A stretch of 64,000 nucleotides of DNA from Pseudomonadota bacterium. GTDB taxonomy: Bacteria > Pseudomonadota > Gammaproteobacteria > Burkholderiales > Burkholderiaceae_D. This document shows, piece by piece, positions 28,725 to 37,986 of this stretch (the first letter of the stretch is position 1; each line of letters starts with the position of its first letter). The DNA is taken from positions 1-64,000 of the forward strand of contig JAFAGG010000103.1 in assembly GCA_023422955.1 (NCBI GenBank), given 5' to 3'. A program made the translations under genes and the position numbers. The notes beneath the pieces are model-generated. The model made no database searches and had not been told where the DNA came from. It saw only the letters and a list, made by a program, of their open reading frames with translations.

Positions 28725-29327
28725 TCAAGCTTGCGCTGCCGGATTGTCGTTGAGGTTTTCCTCGGTCTTCATGGGTTTGTACAAGTCCAGGGTATGAAAC
28801 CCGAAATGCCCGCCTTCCCGCACCTTCTTCAAATCCTCAAAGAAAAGGCGCAAGGTATGCGCCACGGTAGGAAAGGCAATGTCATCCCAGGGAATTTCCT
28901 GCTCGGAGTACATGGCGACATCCAGGCTTTCTATACCGGCCGCATACTCCAGATCGAGCAGCGTAGCCAGGTAGAACAGATGCACCTGGTGTACATGCGG
29001 CACGTTCAGCAGGGAAAACAGTTTTTCTATCTTGATGTGAGCGCCTGCTTCCTCATCCGTTTCCCGTGCGGCTGCATCGGCAGTGGTCTCATTGTTTTCC
29101 ATGAAGCCGGCCGGCAAGGTCCAGTAACCGCGGCGCGGTTCGATGGCGCGCTTGCACAATAATATCCGGGTCTCGCCGTGAAGCTCCCAGACCGGAATCG
29201 AACCCACCACCACCTTCGGATTCTGATAATGGATGGTGCCGCATTCCTTGCAGACATAACGCGGCCGATTATCAAAAGGCGGGACGGTCAGGCTAACTGG
29301 CTGGGCACATTCAGAGCAAAATTTCAT
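28725..29327 (-). CDS. NUDIX hydrolase with zinc ribbon
   Basis: A 200-residue protein. An N-terminal zinc ribbon (CSECAQPV ... YVCKECGTIHYQNPK) is followed by a NUDIX domain. The NUDIX box starts at GFMENNE and ends at RETDEEAGA, with the expected Gly, Glu and REXXEE residues. Zinc-ribbon NUDIX enzymes include NudC-type NAD(H)/NAD-cap hydrolases, but this one is shorter (NudC about 260) and lacks the extra N-terminal domain, so the substrate is uncertain. The C-terminus carries a short variable tail. It precedes aat on the minus strand and is divergent from the tRNA gene. Confidence 0.87.
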   Translation of the reverse strand: MKFCSECAQPVSLTVPPFDNRPRYVCKECGTIHYQNPKVVVGSIPVWELHGETRILLCKRAIEPRRGYWTLPAGFMENNETTADAAARETDEEAGAHIKIEKLFSLLNVPHVHQVHLFYLATLLDLEYAAGIESLDVAMYSEQEIPWDDIAFPTVAHTLRLFFEDLKKVREGGHFGFHTLDLYKPMKTEENLNDNPAAQA

Positions 29328-29447
29328 AGTCGGGAGACGCAGTCACGCAGAAGTTAGGACGAGCTTGAACACGCTGCTGCGTCGGAATAGTTGAAAGAGA
29401 GTGCAAGTGATGCGGCAAGTTTATCATCGCACAGCCCATGACTGTAT

Positions 29448-29476
29448 TTGCATTATCCGGCGATCCTGTGTATAGT
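29448..29476 (+). promoter_or_regulatory. Sigma-70 promoter of the initiator tRNA gene
   Basis: TTGCAT (29448-29453), a 17-base spacer and TATAGT (29471-29476) place the start of transcription about seven bases before the mature tRNA end. Confidence 0.75.
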
Positions 29477-29489
29477 TCACTTCTTCAGA

Positions 29490-29566
<77 letters not shown>

Positions 29567-29575
29567 GGAATATCA

Positions 29576-29604
29576 AAAAAGCGCCAGCTCGACTGGCGCT
29601 TTTT
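29576..29604 (+). terminator. Intrinsic terminator of the tRNA gene
   Basis: The stem GCGCCAG / CTGGCGC (29581-29599), preceded by A6 and followed by T5, lies ten bases beyond the tRNA 3' end. Confidence 0.9.
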
Positions 29605-30150
29605 ATTTCTGCAGCCATTTTCCCTCCCGGCTCCATTCTCTTCCGCGCATTTCTCTTCTGCGCATTCCGGTCTTCCTATTTCAGTCATAAGCACGCAAGA
29701 TTTCTCTAGCGCTATTCTTGGGCGACAGTCTGAAATCAATGTCATGTTCTCGATCCATTCCCGAAGAGCGTAACCGTATCCTGCTGATTTGCATGCTTGC
29801 CTTTCAATCTTGGCATACTCAGCACGCCGATAGATACGGTTTCCGCTCTCAGCGCAGCACAACATTCGCGGTCGTATTTCCTTCTTCTGCCTCTGCCTAA
29901 CGGCCTTCCTTCCTGATTACCTGTTTCGTCCCTGATGTCTCGGACATCCTGCCCTTGCGTCGCTTTCCACGCTGGCGTACCCGCCATTGCCGTTTCATGG
30001 CGCCTGCAATCCGGCTGGTCATGCGGCTACGCTGTATCGACAGGCTGCCGCAAGGTTTTACTTAAGAAAGAGCGAGGCGGGGCAGAAAGGCTGCCAGAAA
30101 AATTTTTCAATTAGGTAATTGTCAACCGGGAAAAATTGTATCAGAATGCG

Positions 30151-30169
30151 AACGATAATAATTATCGTT
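30151..30169. promoter_or_regulatory. Fur-type operator (perfect 9-1-9 palindrome)
   Basis: AACGATAATAATTATCGTT is a perfect 19-base palindrome. Its inner 15 bases match the Fur 7-1-7 model TGATAATNATTATCA at all but the outermost positions. It sits 112 bases before the start of the TonB-dependent receptor gene and overlaps the likely -10 region, so the metal-bound repressor would block the whole operon. Zur belongs to the same family with related sites, so zinc control cannot be excluded. Confidence 0.75.
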
Positions 30170-30190
30170 AACGTTATTCTTAGCGTTAAC
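30167..30190. promoter_or_regulatory. Second inverted repeat adjoining the Fur-type box
   Basis: GTTAACG-(10)-CGTTAAC starts within the last three bases of the first palindrome. It could be a second site for the same repressor or for another regulator. Confidence 0.4.
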
Positions 30191-30280
30191 ATTCTCAATT
30201 GAAATTCCGCTAAGTGTCCGGCTCCGGTTTCCAGCTGTCGGTAAATGCGCGGCTTTCATTTTTCCTACAGGGAGCTCGTC

Positions 30281-32518
30281 ATGAAGATCCGCAAGCGCGG
30301 GTGGTCCGTTGCTGCAGTGCTGAGCCTGCCGCCGCTACTTTTTTCTCAAGCCGTTTATGCACAGGCTGTGCAGAGTTCGGGGAGTTCGATGCTGGATACG
30401 GTGGTTGTCACCGCCAGCCGGGTAGAGCAGGAGGCCGCCGATGTGCCGGCAACCATTACCGCGATTTCAGCTGAGCAGATCGATCGGGAAATGCCGAATG
30501 ATTTGCAGGATTTGATGCGCTACGAAGCGGGCGTTTCGGTGCGGGTGCAGCCCAACCGTGCTTCAGCCGTCTTCTTGTCCACCGGGCGTGGCGGTAATGA
30601 AGGCATCAATATCCGGGGCCTGGAAGGCGACCAGGTGCGCTTGCAGGTGGACGGTGTGCGTCTGCCTTCGATTTACAATTCCGGTCCGTATACCGCAGGC
30701 CGCGGCAACTATATCGACCCGGAAGCCTTCAAGCGCGTCGAAATCCTGCGCGGTTCGGCCTCAACGCAGTTCGGCAGCGACGGCCTGGCCGGTGCAGTCA
30801 GTTTCATGACCAAGGATCCGAGCGATTTGCTGACGCTGGGGAAATCCACCCAGTTCGGCATCAAGACCGGTTATCACTCGATCGACGACAGCTGGGTGCT
30901 GGTTCCCAGTTTTGCCGCCAAGGGCGAGCAATGGGAAGGCATGGTCCTGATCAGCTCCAAGCGCGGGCATGAAACTGAAACCGGTGGCGATAATGATGCA
31001 GCGAACCAGACACGCACGACGGCGAATCCTGCCGATACCCAATCCGATTACGTGCTCGCCAAACTGGTGTTCAAGCCGGACACTCGCCATCGCTTCAAGT
31101 TGAGCGCGGAAAGTCTGGAGCGTGAAAACGAATCGGAAATTCTGAGCTTCTTCGGCAATCCTTCTGCTGCAGCGGGATTGAATGATGTCGATGTCAGGGA
31201 AGACATCAGCCGCAAAATGGTGAAGCTCGATTACAACTACCTGGATGCGGACAATTCCTGGTTCCAGGCGGCGCATGCCAATCTCTATCACCAGAGAACC
31301 GATAACCAGCAGTACGGTTTCGAAGCCCGTACCTCGGCGACCGGATGGAACACCCGCTATCGCGACACCTTGTACGCGGAAAATGTGACCGGCGGCAGCT
31401 TCCAGATGGAAAGCAATTTCGGCAAGGATGTCACGCATCGCATGGTGTATGGCGTCGATGCTTCCTGGACGGATATTGAGTCGCTGAAGGATGGCGCAAA
31501 CATACGCGATGGAGTTCCTATTGTTGGTACTGGCTCCTTTGCAGTGAACAAGAGCTTCCCCGATACCGAGTATCGTTTGCTGGGCGCCTTTATCCAGGAT
31601 GAAATCAGCATTGGCAATCTCGCCATCATTCCCGGTCTGCGCCTGGATAGCTTCAAGCTGACGCCGAAACCGGATGCGCTGTACACGGACAATAACAGTG
31701 CGCCGGTCGCCACCCTGTCCGACGAAGAGCTGTCGCCAAAACTGGGCGCCGTGTGGAAGCTGTCGCCGATGGTGAACCTGTTCGCACAATACTCGCACGG
31801 CTTCCGGGCGCCGGCTCCGTCGCAGGTGAATGGCGGCGTGACCAATATGACGGCGACCAATCCGTACACCTCGATTGGCAACCCGAACCTGAAGCCCGAG
31901 ACTTCCGATTCGTTTGAGCTGGGCTGGCGCGGCCGCACCGATGCGCTGAGCTACAGTGCCAGCGTATTCCATGGCAAATACAAGAATTTCATCGCCAGCA
32001 ATGTACGTGTCGGCGGCAGTGGTACTGCGGTTGATCCTACTGTGTATCAGTCCGTCAACCTGTCAGACGTAAAAATTCGTGGTTTCGAACTGCGCGGAGA
32101 GTGGAAGTTCATGCCGCAGTGGGTCGCCATTGCCAGCTATGCGCATGCGAAGGGCGATCAAACCAGGGAAGGTGTTTCCACGCCGGTGGATACCATCGAT
32201 CCTGACAAGCTGATCATGGGAGTTCGTTACAGCGGCGAACGCCTGGGAACGCAGGCGATCTTGACTGCCGTAGAACGCAAGAAGCGCAGCCCGCATCCTG
32301 CAACGTCCTTCACGCCGGGCGGTTACAGCGTGGTGGATCTGACTGCCTGGTACAAGCTGAGCCGCAATGCCTCCGTGAATGTCGGCCTGTTCAACCTGTT
32401 CGACAAGAAGTATTTCCAATGGGCGGACGTGCGCGGACTATCGGCAACCACTATGGGACTGGATTCCTACAGCCAGGCCGGCCGCAACTTTGCCGTCAGC
32501 ATGAACTACCAGTTCTGA
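30281..32518 (+). CDS. TonB-dependent outer-membrane receptor, haem/haemoglobin-receptor-like
   Basis: A 745-residue receptor with signal peptide (about 1-27, ending YAQA), a TonB-box-like stretch LDTVVVTASR (about 38-47), a plug domain to about 165 and a 22-strand barrel ending in the Phe of MNYQF. It carries the FRAP (508-511) and NPNL (534-537) boxes used to recognise haem receptors, yet no His lies between them, where HemR-type receptors place a haem ligand. The ligand may therefore be a different metal chelate. The ATG at 30281 has GGGAG before it. A Fur-type box lies upstream. The CobN-like gene follows after 28 bases. Confidence 0.88.
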   Translation: MKIRKRGWSVAAVLSLPPLLFSQAVYAQAVQSSGSSMLDTVVVTASRVEQEAADVPATITAISAEQIDREMPNDLQDLMRYEAGVSVRVQPNRASAVFLSTGRGGNEGINIRGLEGDQVRLQVDGVRLPSIYNSGPYTAGRGNYIDPEAFKRVEILRGSASTQFGSDGLAGAVSFMTKDPSDLLTLGKSTQFGIKTGYHSIDDSWVLVPSFAAKGEQWEGMVLISSKRGHETETGGDNDAANQTRTTANPADTQSDYVLAKLVFKPDTRHRFKLSAESLERENESEILSFFGNPSAAAGLNDVDVREDISRKMVKLDYNYLDADNSWFQAAHANLYHQRTDNQQYGFEARTSATGWNTRYRDTLYAENVTGGSFQMESNFGKDVTHRMVYGVDASWTDIESLKDGANIRDGVPIVGTGSFAVNKSFPDTEYRLLGAFIQDEISIGNLAIIPGLRLDSFKLTPKPDALYTDNNSAPVATLSDEELSPKLGAVWKLSPMVNLFAQYSHGFRAPAPSQVNGGVTNMTATNPYTSIGNPNLKPETSDSFELGWRGRTDALSYSASVFHGKYKNFIASNVRVGGSGTAVDPTVYQSVNLSDVKIRGFELRGEWKFMPQWVAIASYAHAKGDQTREGVSTPVDTIDPDKLIMGVRYSGERLGTQAILTAVERKKRSPHPATSFTPGGYSVVDLTAWYKLSRNASVNVGLFNLFDKKYFQWADVRGLSATTMGLDSYSQAGRNFAVSMNYQF

Positions 32519-32546
32519 TCCGTTTCAGCGTAGCAAGGACAACATC

Positions 32547-35500
32547 ATGAAAGCCATTTGGCAAAATTTTTTCCGGCGAGTTGCCCAGCGTAACCGAGGA
32601 CGATGGGGAATGCCCGGAGCGGCCTGGCTGCATGGTGTTGTCCTGGTGCTGGCGGGACTGCTAAGTCTCGGCGCTCAGGCAACATCGGTCTTAGTGGTGA
32701 CCAGCAGCCCGGTCGCCCCCGGCAAGTTCCGCATGCTGGAGGAAGTGGCGGCGCCCTATGAGGTGAAGATAGAAGCGCGTTATGCGGAAAAGCTGCCCAC
32801 GGAAGTGGATGGCGGTTTGTTCGCGGGGTATGACATCGTGCTGTTCGATACGCCGCGCGACCACATCCGGGATTCGATACAGGCGCGGCTTGCAAAAGCC
32901 TTGCCCGACCTGGAAGTGCCATCGCTGTGGCTGCACACCAGCGCTCCGGCATGGAACGGCTTGCCGGATGAATTGGCCAAGCGGCTGCACAGCTATTACA
33001 TCAACGGCAGCAAGACCAATTACCAGCGTTTCTTCGAATCGCTGGCAGCTTACCGTAGCGGCCGCGACTGGAAGGCAGTGGCTGCGCCTATCGTATTTCC
33101 CAAGTCGGCGATCTATCACCCGGATGCGCCGGCCATCGTTTTCAATAGCACGGAAGAATATTTCGCATGGAAGAAGGTTGATTTGGCCAAGCGTCCGCCC
33201 GTGATCGCGATCGCCATGCATCAGCAATACGTGAGCGCCGATCAGACCGCTTTCATCGACGACATGATTGCCCGCATCGAAGCGGGCGGCGCGGTGCCGC
33301 TGGTGTTTTACAGCCCGGTGATGGATGCCGATGCGATGACATCGATGATGGCGCCGCATGGCAAGCCGATTGCCAATGTGCTGATCAACACGCAAATCAT
33401 GCTGAACCCGGAAGGGCGCAAGAAAGAGTTTGAAGCGCTGGGCGTGCCGGTGCTGCAGGCCATGCCTTACCGCAAGGGCGATGCCGCCGCCTGGGAGGCT
33501 GACCCCCATGGCGTCGCGCTGATGGATGTGCCGTTCTACCTGGCGCAGGCCGAATATGCCGGCGTCACCGACATCATGATTGCGGCGGCCACGGACGCCA
33601 AGACCGACCAGGTGGTGCCGATCGCACCGCAATCTGCCTCGGTAATCAACAAGGCGTTGCGCCTGGCCGAGCTCAAGACCAAGGCACCGGCCGACAAAAA
33701 AGTCGCGATCATGTTCTGGAACTATCCGCCGGGAGAAAAGAACCTCGGCGCATCCTTCATGAATTTGCCCAAGAGCCTGGATGCGACGCTGGCGGCGATG
33801 CGGGAATCCGGTTATGCAACCAGCACGCCGGGCGATGCAGAAATTGTCACGGCGCTGCAGCGCATGCTCGCGCCGAGTTACCGCGCGCCGGACGACAATC
33901 GCGAACTGAACAAGCTGATCGAAGACGACCTGGCCGCGCTGATGCCGGTCAGCACTTATCGCGCCTGGATGGATTCCCTGCCGCCGGCGGTCAAACAGCG
34001 CCTGCTGAAAGACTGGGGCGATCCGGCCAAGTCCACGATGGTGGTGCGCCGCCAGGGCAAGGATTATTTTGCGATTCCGCGACTGAAGCTGGGCAATGTG
34101 ATCATCCTGCCGCAAGCCGGTCGCGGCGAGCGCGACGAAGACAAGGAGAAGGCGCTGTATCACTCCAGCGTCGCCTCGCCGCCGCCTTTCTATCTGGCGA
34201 GCTACCTGTGGCTGCGCCAGGAATTCGGCGCCGATGCGCTGGTGCATTACGGCACCCACGGCACCCAGGAGTGGCTGCCGGGCAAGGAGCGCGGTCTGTC
34301 GGTGTACGACTATCCGTTGCTGGCGCTGGGCGATGTGCCGGTGATTTATCCGTATATCGTCGATAACGTCGGCGAAGCGCTGCAGACCAAGCGCCGCGGC
34401 CGCGCCGTGACGCTGTCGCACCAGACGCCGCCGTTCGCGCCGGCCGGATTGCATGAAACGCTGACGCGCATCCACGATTTGCTGCATGACTGGATGGGCC
34501 AGGACGAGGGTGCGGTCAAGCAGAAGATCGCCGAGGAATTGCTGCAGCATGTACGCAAGGAACGCATAGACAAGGACATGAACTGGGACGAGCGCCTCGT
34601 CGCAGCTGACTTCCCTGGTTTCATCATCGCGCTGCACGATCATCTGCATGAAGTGGCGGAAGCGGTGCAGCCTATGGGCCTGCATACCTTCGGCCGCGGC
34701 TCCGATGAGAAGTGGCGCCTGGGCACGGTCATGATGATGCTGGGGCGCGACTTCTGGGAAGCGTCGGCCGCGCCCGGCGAAGAAGCCGATGAGGCGCTGG
34801 TGGCCGATTATGAAAAGCTGACCGAGACTGCGCCGTATCGCCTGCTCAAGCTCCACATCGTTGACGGCGAGTCGCTTGACGGCTTGTCTCAGCCCTTGCG
34901 CGAAGCGATGGAGAAGGGCAAGCGCTGGTACGCGGACCTGGGCGCAGCCGGTGAAATGCGCGGTTTGCTGGCCGCGCTGGAAGGCCGCTACATTCCGACT
35001 TCCTATGGCGGCGATCCGATCAAGAATCCGGATTCGCTGCCGACCGGGCGCAACCTGTATCCGTTCGATCCTTCGCGCATTCCGACCAGGGCTGCCTGGG
35101 AAGCGGGCAAGGAAGCGATGGAGCAACTGATCGCTGCCCACGTGGAGAATTCAGGCCGCGCGCCCAAGAAACTGACCTTCTCTTTATGGTCGGTGGAAAC
35201 CATGCGTCACCAGGGCATGCTGGAAGCACAGGCGCTGTGGGGCATGGGCGTGGAGCCGGTATGGGATCAGGGCGGGCGCGTGACCGATGTGAAGCTGGTG
35301 CCGCGCGAGCAACTGGGACGTCCGCGTGTCGATATCGTGCTGTCGGCAACCGGCCTGTACCGCGACCATTTTCCCAACGCGATGAAGCTGCTGGCCAAGG
35401 CGGCCAAGCTGGCGTCGGAAGCAGACGAGCGCGATAACCCGGTGGCTGCGAATGCGCGCGAGATCACCGCGCAATTGCTGAAGCAGGGCTGGTCGCAGCA

Positions 35501-36587
35501 GGCCGCCGCCAATGCAGGCAAGACTCGCATCTTCGCATCGGAGTCGGGCAAGTACGGCACCGGCCTGGATGACGCGGCGCTGGCCACCGATACCTGGGAC
35601 AGCAAGGCCGAAGGCGATCGCAAGCTGGCGCAGCTTTACATGTCGCGCATGCAGTACGCGTATGGGCCGGACGAAGATGACTGGGGCAAGAGTGCTCAGG
35701 AACTGGGCAACGGCAAGCCGGGCAACCTGTATGCCAGTCACCTTAAAGGCACGGAGGGCGCAGTGCTGTCGCGCACGTCCAATCTGTACGGCATGCTGAC
35801 CACCGACGATCCCTTTCAGTACCTCGGTGGTATCGGACTGGCAGTGCGTGAGCTCGACGGCAAGGCGCCTGAGCTTTACATCTCCAATCTGCGCGGCAGC
35901 GGCTCCGGCAAGGTGGAAGGCGCTGCGCAATTCCTGGCCAAGGAACTGGCCAGCCGCAATTTCCATCCCGGTTACATCAAGGGCCTGATGGCGGAGGGTT
36001 ATGCCGGGACCTTGCAGGTGCTCGACAGCATGAACAACTTCGCCGGCTGGACTTCGGTGGCGCGCGAAATCGTGCGCGACGACCAGTGGCAGGAATTCGC
36101 CGATGTCTATGTGCGCGACAAGCACGATCTTGGGCTGAAGGAGTGGTTCGAGCGCGAGAATCCGCATGCGCTGGCGCAGACCATAGAACGAATGCTGGAA
36201 GCGGCGCGCCATGGTTACTGGCAGGCCGATGAAGCAACCGTGAAGGAACTCAAGGATCGTTATCGCGAACTGGCGCAGCAGTATGACGTGCGCACCGATA
36301 ATGCCAAGCTGGAAGCTTTTGTCGGCATGGATGGTTTCGGGCTGGATGCCGCAGCGCCTGCGCCAGCAGCGCAGCAGGCAGCAACAGTTCAGCAGCCTGC
36401 GCCGCCGCAAGCGCCGCAGCAGCAGGAAGTCTCCGAGCCGCAACTGGAAAACGTGACCGGCATGAAGCTGGAACAGGTGCAGCAGGAAATCGTCGATACC
36501 CTCAGTGCACTGCTGATGATCTCGCTGGCAGTCCTGATGTTATTCCCCCTGATCGGCGCCTGGCGCCAATGGAGAAAAACCGCATGA
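32547..36587 (+). CDS. CobN/HmuS-like giant chelatase, exported and membrane-anchored
   Basis: A 1346-residue member of the CobN/BchH superfamily, whose known members insert cobalt or magnesium into tetrapyrroles; the Bacteroidota member HmuS is linked to haem metal removal. The core signature HYGTHGTQEWLPGKERG is at about 567-583, and GVEPVWDQGGRVTDVKLV and YGTGLDDA follow in the C-terminal third. Unlike cytoplasmic CobN, it has a signal sequence (about 24-46, ending in GAQATS). It also has an Ala/Gln/Pro linker (about 1270-1295) and one C-terminal membrane helix (about 1313-1335) with a short basic tail. It should thus work in the periplasm. No CobS/CobT or cobalamin genes are nearby. Its stop overlaps the ChaN-like start. 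Confidence 0.85.
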   Translation: MKAIWQNFFRRVAQRNRGRWGMPGAAWLHGVVLVLAGLLSLGAQATSVLVVTSSPVAPGKFRMLEEVAAPYEVKIEARYAEKLPTEVDGGLFAGYDIVLFDTPRDHIRDSIQARLAKALPDLEVPSLWLHTSAPAWNGLPDELAKRLHSYYINGSKTNYQRFFESLAAYRSGRDWKAVAAPIVFPKSAIYHPDAPAIVFNSTEEYFAWKKVDLAKRPPVIAIAMHQQYVSADQTAFIDDMIARIEAGGAVPLVFYSPVMDADAMTSMMAPHGKPIANVLINTQIMLNPEGRKKEFEALGVPVLQAMPYRKGDAAAWEADPHGVALMDVPFYLAQAEYAGVTDIMIAAATDAKTDQVVPIAPQSASVINKALRLAELKTKAPADKKVAIMFWNYPPGEKNLGASFMNLPKSLDATLAAMRESGYATSTPGDAEIVTALQRMLAPSYRAPDDNRELNKLIEDDLAALMPVSTYRAWMDSLPPAVKQRLLKDWGDPAKSTMVVRRQGKDYFAIPRLKLGNVIILPQAGRGERDEDKEKALYHSSVASPPPFYLASYLWLRQEFGADALVHYGTHGTQEWLPGKERGLSVYDYPLLALGDVPVIYPYIVDNVGEALQTKRRGRAVTLSHQTPPFAPAGLHETLTRIHDLLHDWMGQDEGAVKQKIAEELLQHVRKERIDKDMNWDERLVAADFPGFIIALHDHLHEVAEAVQPMGLHTFGRGSDEKWRLGTVMMMLGRDFWEASAAPGEEADEALVADYEKLTETAPYRLLKLHIVDGESLDGLSQPLREAMEKGKRWYADLGAAGEMRGLLAALEGRYIPTSYGGDPIKNPDSLPTGRNLYPFDPSRIPTRAAWEAGKEAMEQLIAAHVENSGRAPKKLTFSLWSVETMRHQGMLEAQALWGMGVEPVWDQGGRVTDVKLVPREQLGRPRVDIVLSATGLYRDHFPNAMKLLAKAAKLASEADERDNPVAANAREITAQLLKQGWSQQAAANAGKTRIFASESGKYGTGLDDAALATDTWDSKAEGDRKLAQLYMSRMQYAYGPDEDDWGKSAQELGNGKPGNLYASHLKGTEGAVLSRTSNLYGMLTTDDPFQYLGGIGLAVRELDGKAPELYISNLRGSGSGKVEGAAQFLAKELASRNFHPGYIKGLMAEGYAGTLQVLDSMNNFAGWTSVAREIVRDDQWQEFADVYVRDKHDLGLKEWFERENPHALAQTIERMLEAARHGYWQADEATVKELKDRYRELAQQYDVRTDNAKLEAFVGMDGFGLDAAAPAPAAQQAATVQQPAPPQAPQQQEVSEPQLENVTGMKLEQVQQEIVDTLSALLMISLAVLMLFPLIGAWRQWRKTA

Positions 36588-37492
36588 AAATTAAATCCCT
36601 ATCCTTCGGTCTGTTGATGCTGGCGGGCAGCCTGGGCATGCAGGCTGCTGCGCAGACCGCGCATCCCCTGGATGGCCGCATCTGGGATACCCGCAGCAAG
36701 AGCTTTGTTACGGCGGATGCCGTTTATGATCAGGCTGCGTCCAGCAATCATGTGCTGCTGGGTGAAAAGCATGACAGCGAAATTCATCACCAGTTGCAAC
36801 TGCAAGCCTTGCAGGCGCTGGATGCAAGAGGCGTTCGCCCGACGCTGGCACTGGAACAGTTCGACAGCGAGCATCAGGCGGCGCTGACGGCTGCGCAAAA
36901 AACTGGCACCAGCGATGCGGAAAAACTGGCCGATGCCGGTCAGCTCAATCGCAAGGGCTGGCGCTGGCCGATGTACAAGGATCTGATCGGCTATGCAGCA
37001 GAAAAGAACTGGCCGCTGGCGGCTGCCAACCTGTCGCGCGCCGAAGGCCGGGATATCGCGATGGGCAAGATCGTGCCGCAATTGCCTGCAGCCGATGTTG
37101 CGCAGATAGCAGCCATGGAGGATGAGATCGTGCAGGGACACTGCGGCCAGCGTCCGCCGCAGGACAGGCTTGCCGCCATCGTCAATGCGCAGCGCGCGCG
37201 TGACCAGCGCATGGCTGAAGCGCTGGCAGCCAGCAAGGCGCCGACCGTGCTGATCGCCGGCGCCGGCCACGTGCGGCGTGACCGCGCCGTGCCGCGTTAT
37301 CTGAAAGATGGCGACAAGGCGCTCGCGATTGCCTATGTCGAAACCCGGGAAGGCAAGACCTCACCCGATGATTACGATGCAGCAGGTTTCGACCTGCTGT
37401 GGTTCACCGCCGCCACGCCACGTGGCAATCCCTGCGCCCAGCCCATCGCCGGTTCGGTCGCTGCTCCCTCTTCGCAATCCAAGGAAAAATAA
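36584..37492 (+). CDS. ChaN-like haem-binding family protein (PF04187)
   Basis: A 302-residue exported protein. The signal peptide (MKIKSLSFGLLMLAGSLGMQ, cleavage near AAAQT) has no lipobox cysteine, so it is probably soluble in the periplasm, unlike lipoprotein ChaN. The family motif VLLGEKHDSEIHH (57-69, Glu61, His63, His68, His69) and the later AGAGHVRRD are present. ChaN of Campylobacter binds a pair of haems and is iron-regulated. The ATG at 36584 overlaps the chelatase stop (ATGA). A possible role is carrying the tetrapyrrole to or from the chelatase (inference). Confidence 0.83.
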   Translation: MKIKSLSFGLLMLAGSLGMQAAAQTAHPLDGRIWDTRSKSFVTADAVYDQAASSNHVLLGEKHDSEIHHQLQLQALQALDARGVRPTLALEQFDSEHQAALTAAQKTGTSDAEKLADAGQLNRKGWRWPMYKDLIGYAAEKNWPLAAANLSRAEGRDIAMGKIVPQLPAADVAQIAAMEDEIVQGHCGQRPPQDRLAAIVNAQRARDQRMAEALAASKAPTVLIAGAGHVRRDRAVPRYLKDGDKALAIAYVETREGKTSPDDYDAAGFDLLWFTAATPRGNPCAQPIAGSVAAPSSQSKEK

Positions 37493-37986
37493 TGATCGAG
37501 TCGTCTGCTATTGAACTGTTGATGTACCAGGTCGGCCAGCTTTTCATGCTGCCGGTGCTGATACTGGTCGCCGCGATGTTTGCGTACTCGCTGTATGCGC
37601 TGGGCGGCTTTGTCGTGCAGTTGCTGCAACGTCGCCATCGCGGCGAAAAGCTGGGCGGCTATCCGCTGCTGCAGTATGCCGGCAAGCATGAGAATGTATC
37701 GCTGGATGAACTCGACCTGGTTGCGCACAAGCTGCTGGAACCTTCGCGCATTGCCAGCCGGGTTGCACCCATGCTGGGCCTGATCGGCACCATGATCCCC
37801 ATGGGGCCGGCGCTTAAATCGCTGACCGACGGCAACTTGGGGCAGGTGTCGGGCAATCTGACGGTAGCGTTCTCGGTGGTGATCATCGCGCTGATCGCAG
37901 CCAGCATTACCTACTGGATTTCCAATGTGCAGCGCTGCTGGCTAGCCGAAGAATTGCTGCAGATCCAGAAGGAGAGAGCGGTATGA
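37492..37986 (+). CDS. MotA/TolQ/ExbB-type proton channel protein
   Basis: A 164-residue inner-membrane protein with three hydrophobic segments (about 15-44, 88-108, 124-148). The ExbB/TolQ/MotA signature is APMLGLIGTMIPMGPALKSL before the last helix. The large cytoplasmic loop of ExbB is reduced to about 45 residues. The ATG shares one base with the ChaN-like stop (TAATG). Such proteins form proton-driven motors with an ExbD/TolR partner, and the next gene is the natural candidate. It probably supplies proton-motive energy to the periplasmic chelatase or to the receptor. Confidence 0.85.
   Translation: MIESSAIELLMYQVGQLFMLPVLILVAAMFAYSLYALGGFVVQLLQRRHRGEKLGGYPLLQYAGKHENVSLDELDLVAHKLLEPSRIASRVAPMLGLIGTMIPMGPALKSLTDGNLGQVSGNLTVAFSVVIIALIAASITYWISNVQRCWLAEELLQIQKERAV

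Larger units (their letters stand above)
29605..30280. other. 676-base gene-free region upstream of the TonB receptor gene
   Basis: I find no convincing coding frame in any of the six frames and no RNA gene between 29605 and about 30130. The last 150 bases hold the operator palindromes at 30151-30190 and the ribosome-binding site GGGAG before the ATG at 30281. A TTGTAT at 30136-30141 may be the -35 element of a promoter that overlaps the first palindrome. Confidence 0.5.

Noticed and set aside
29718..29987. Short frames on both strands in the gap after the tRNA gene
   Set aside because: No homology, no ribosome site, and codon patterns unlike neighbouring genes.
32691..35141. Long minus-strand open frame (816 codons) opposite the chelatase gene
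   Set aside because: It is a shadow of a GC-rich coding strand; composition is Arg/His-rich with no domain.
32547..36587. Simple reading of the large gene as cobalamin-pathway cobN
   Set aside because: Export signal, membrane anchor, TonB receptor and proton-channel neighbours, and no cob genes nearby argue against a role in cobalamin synthesis.
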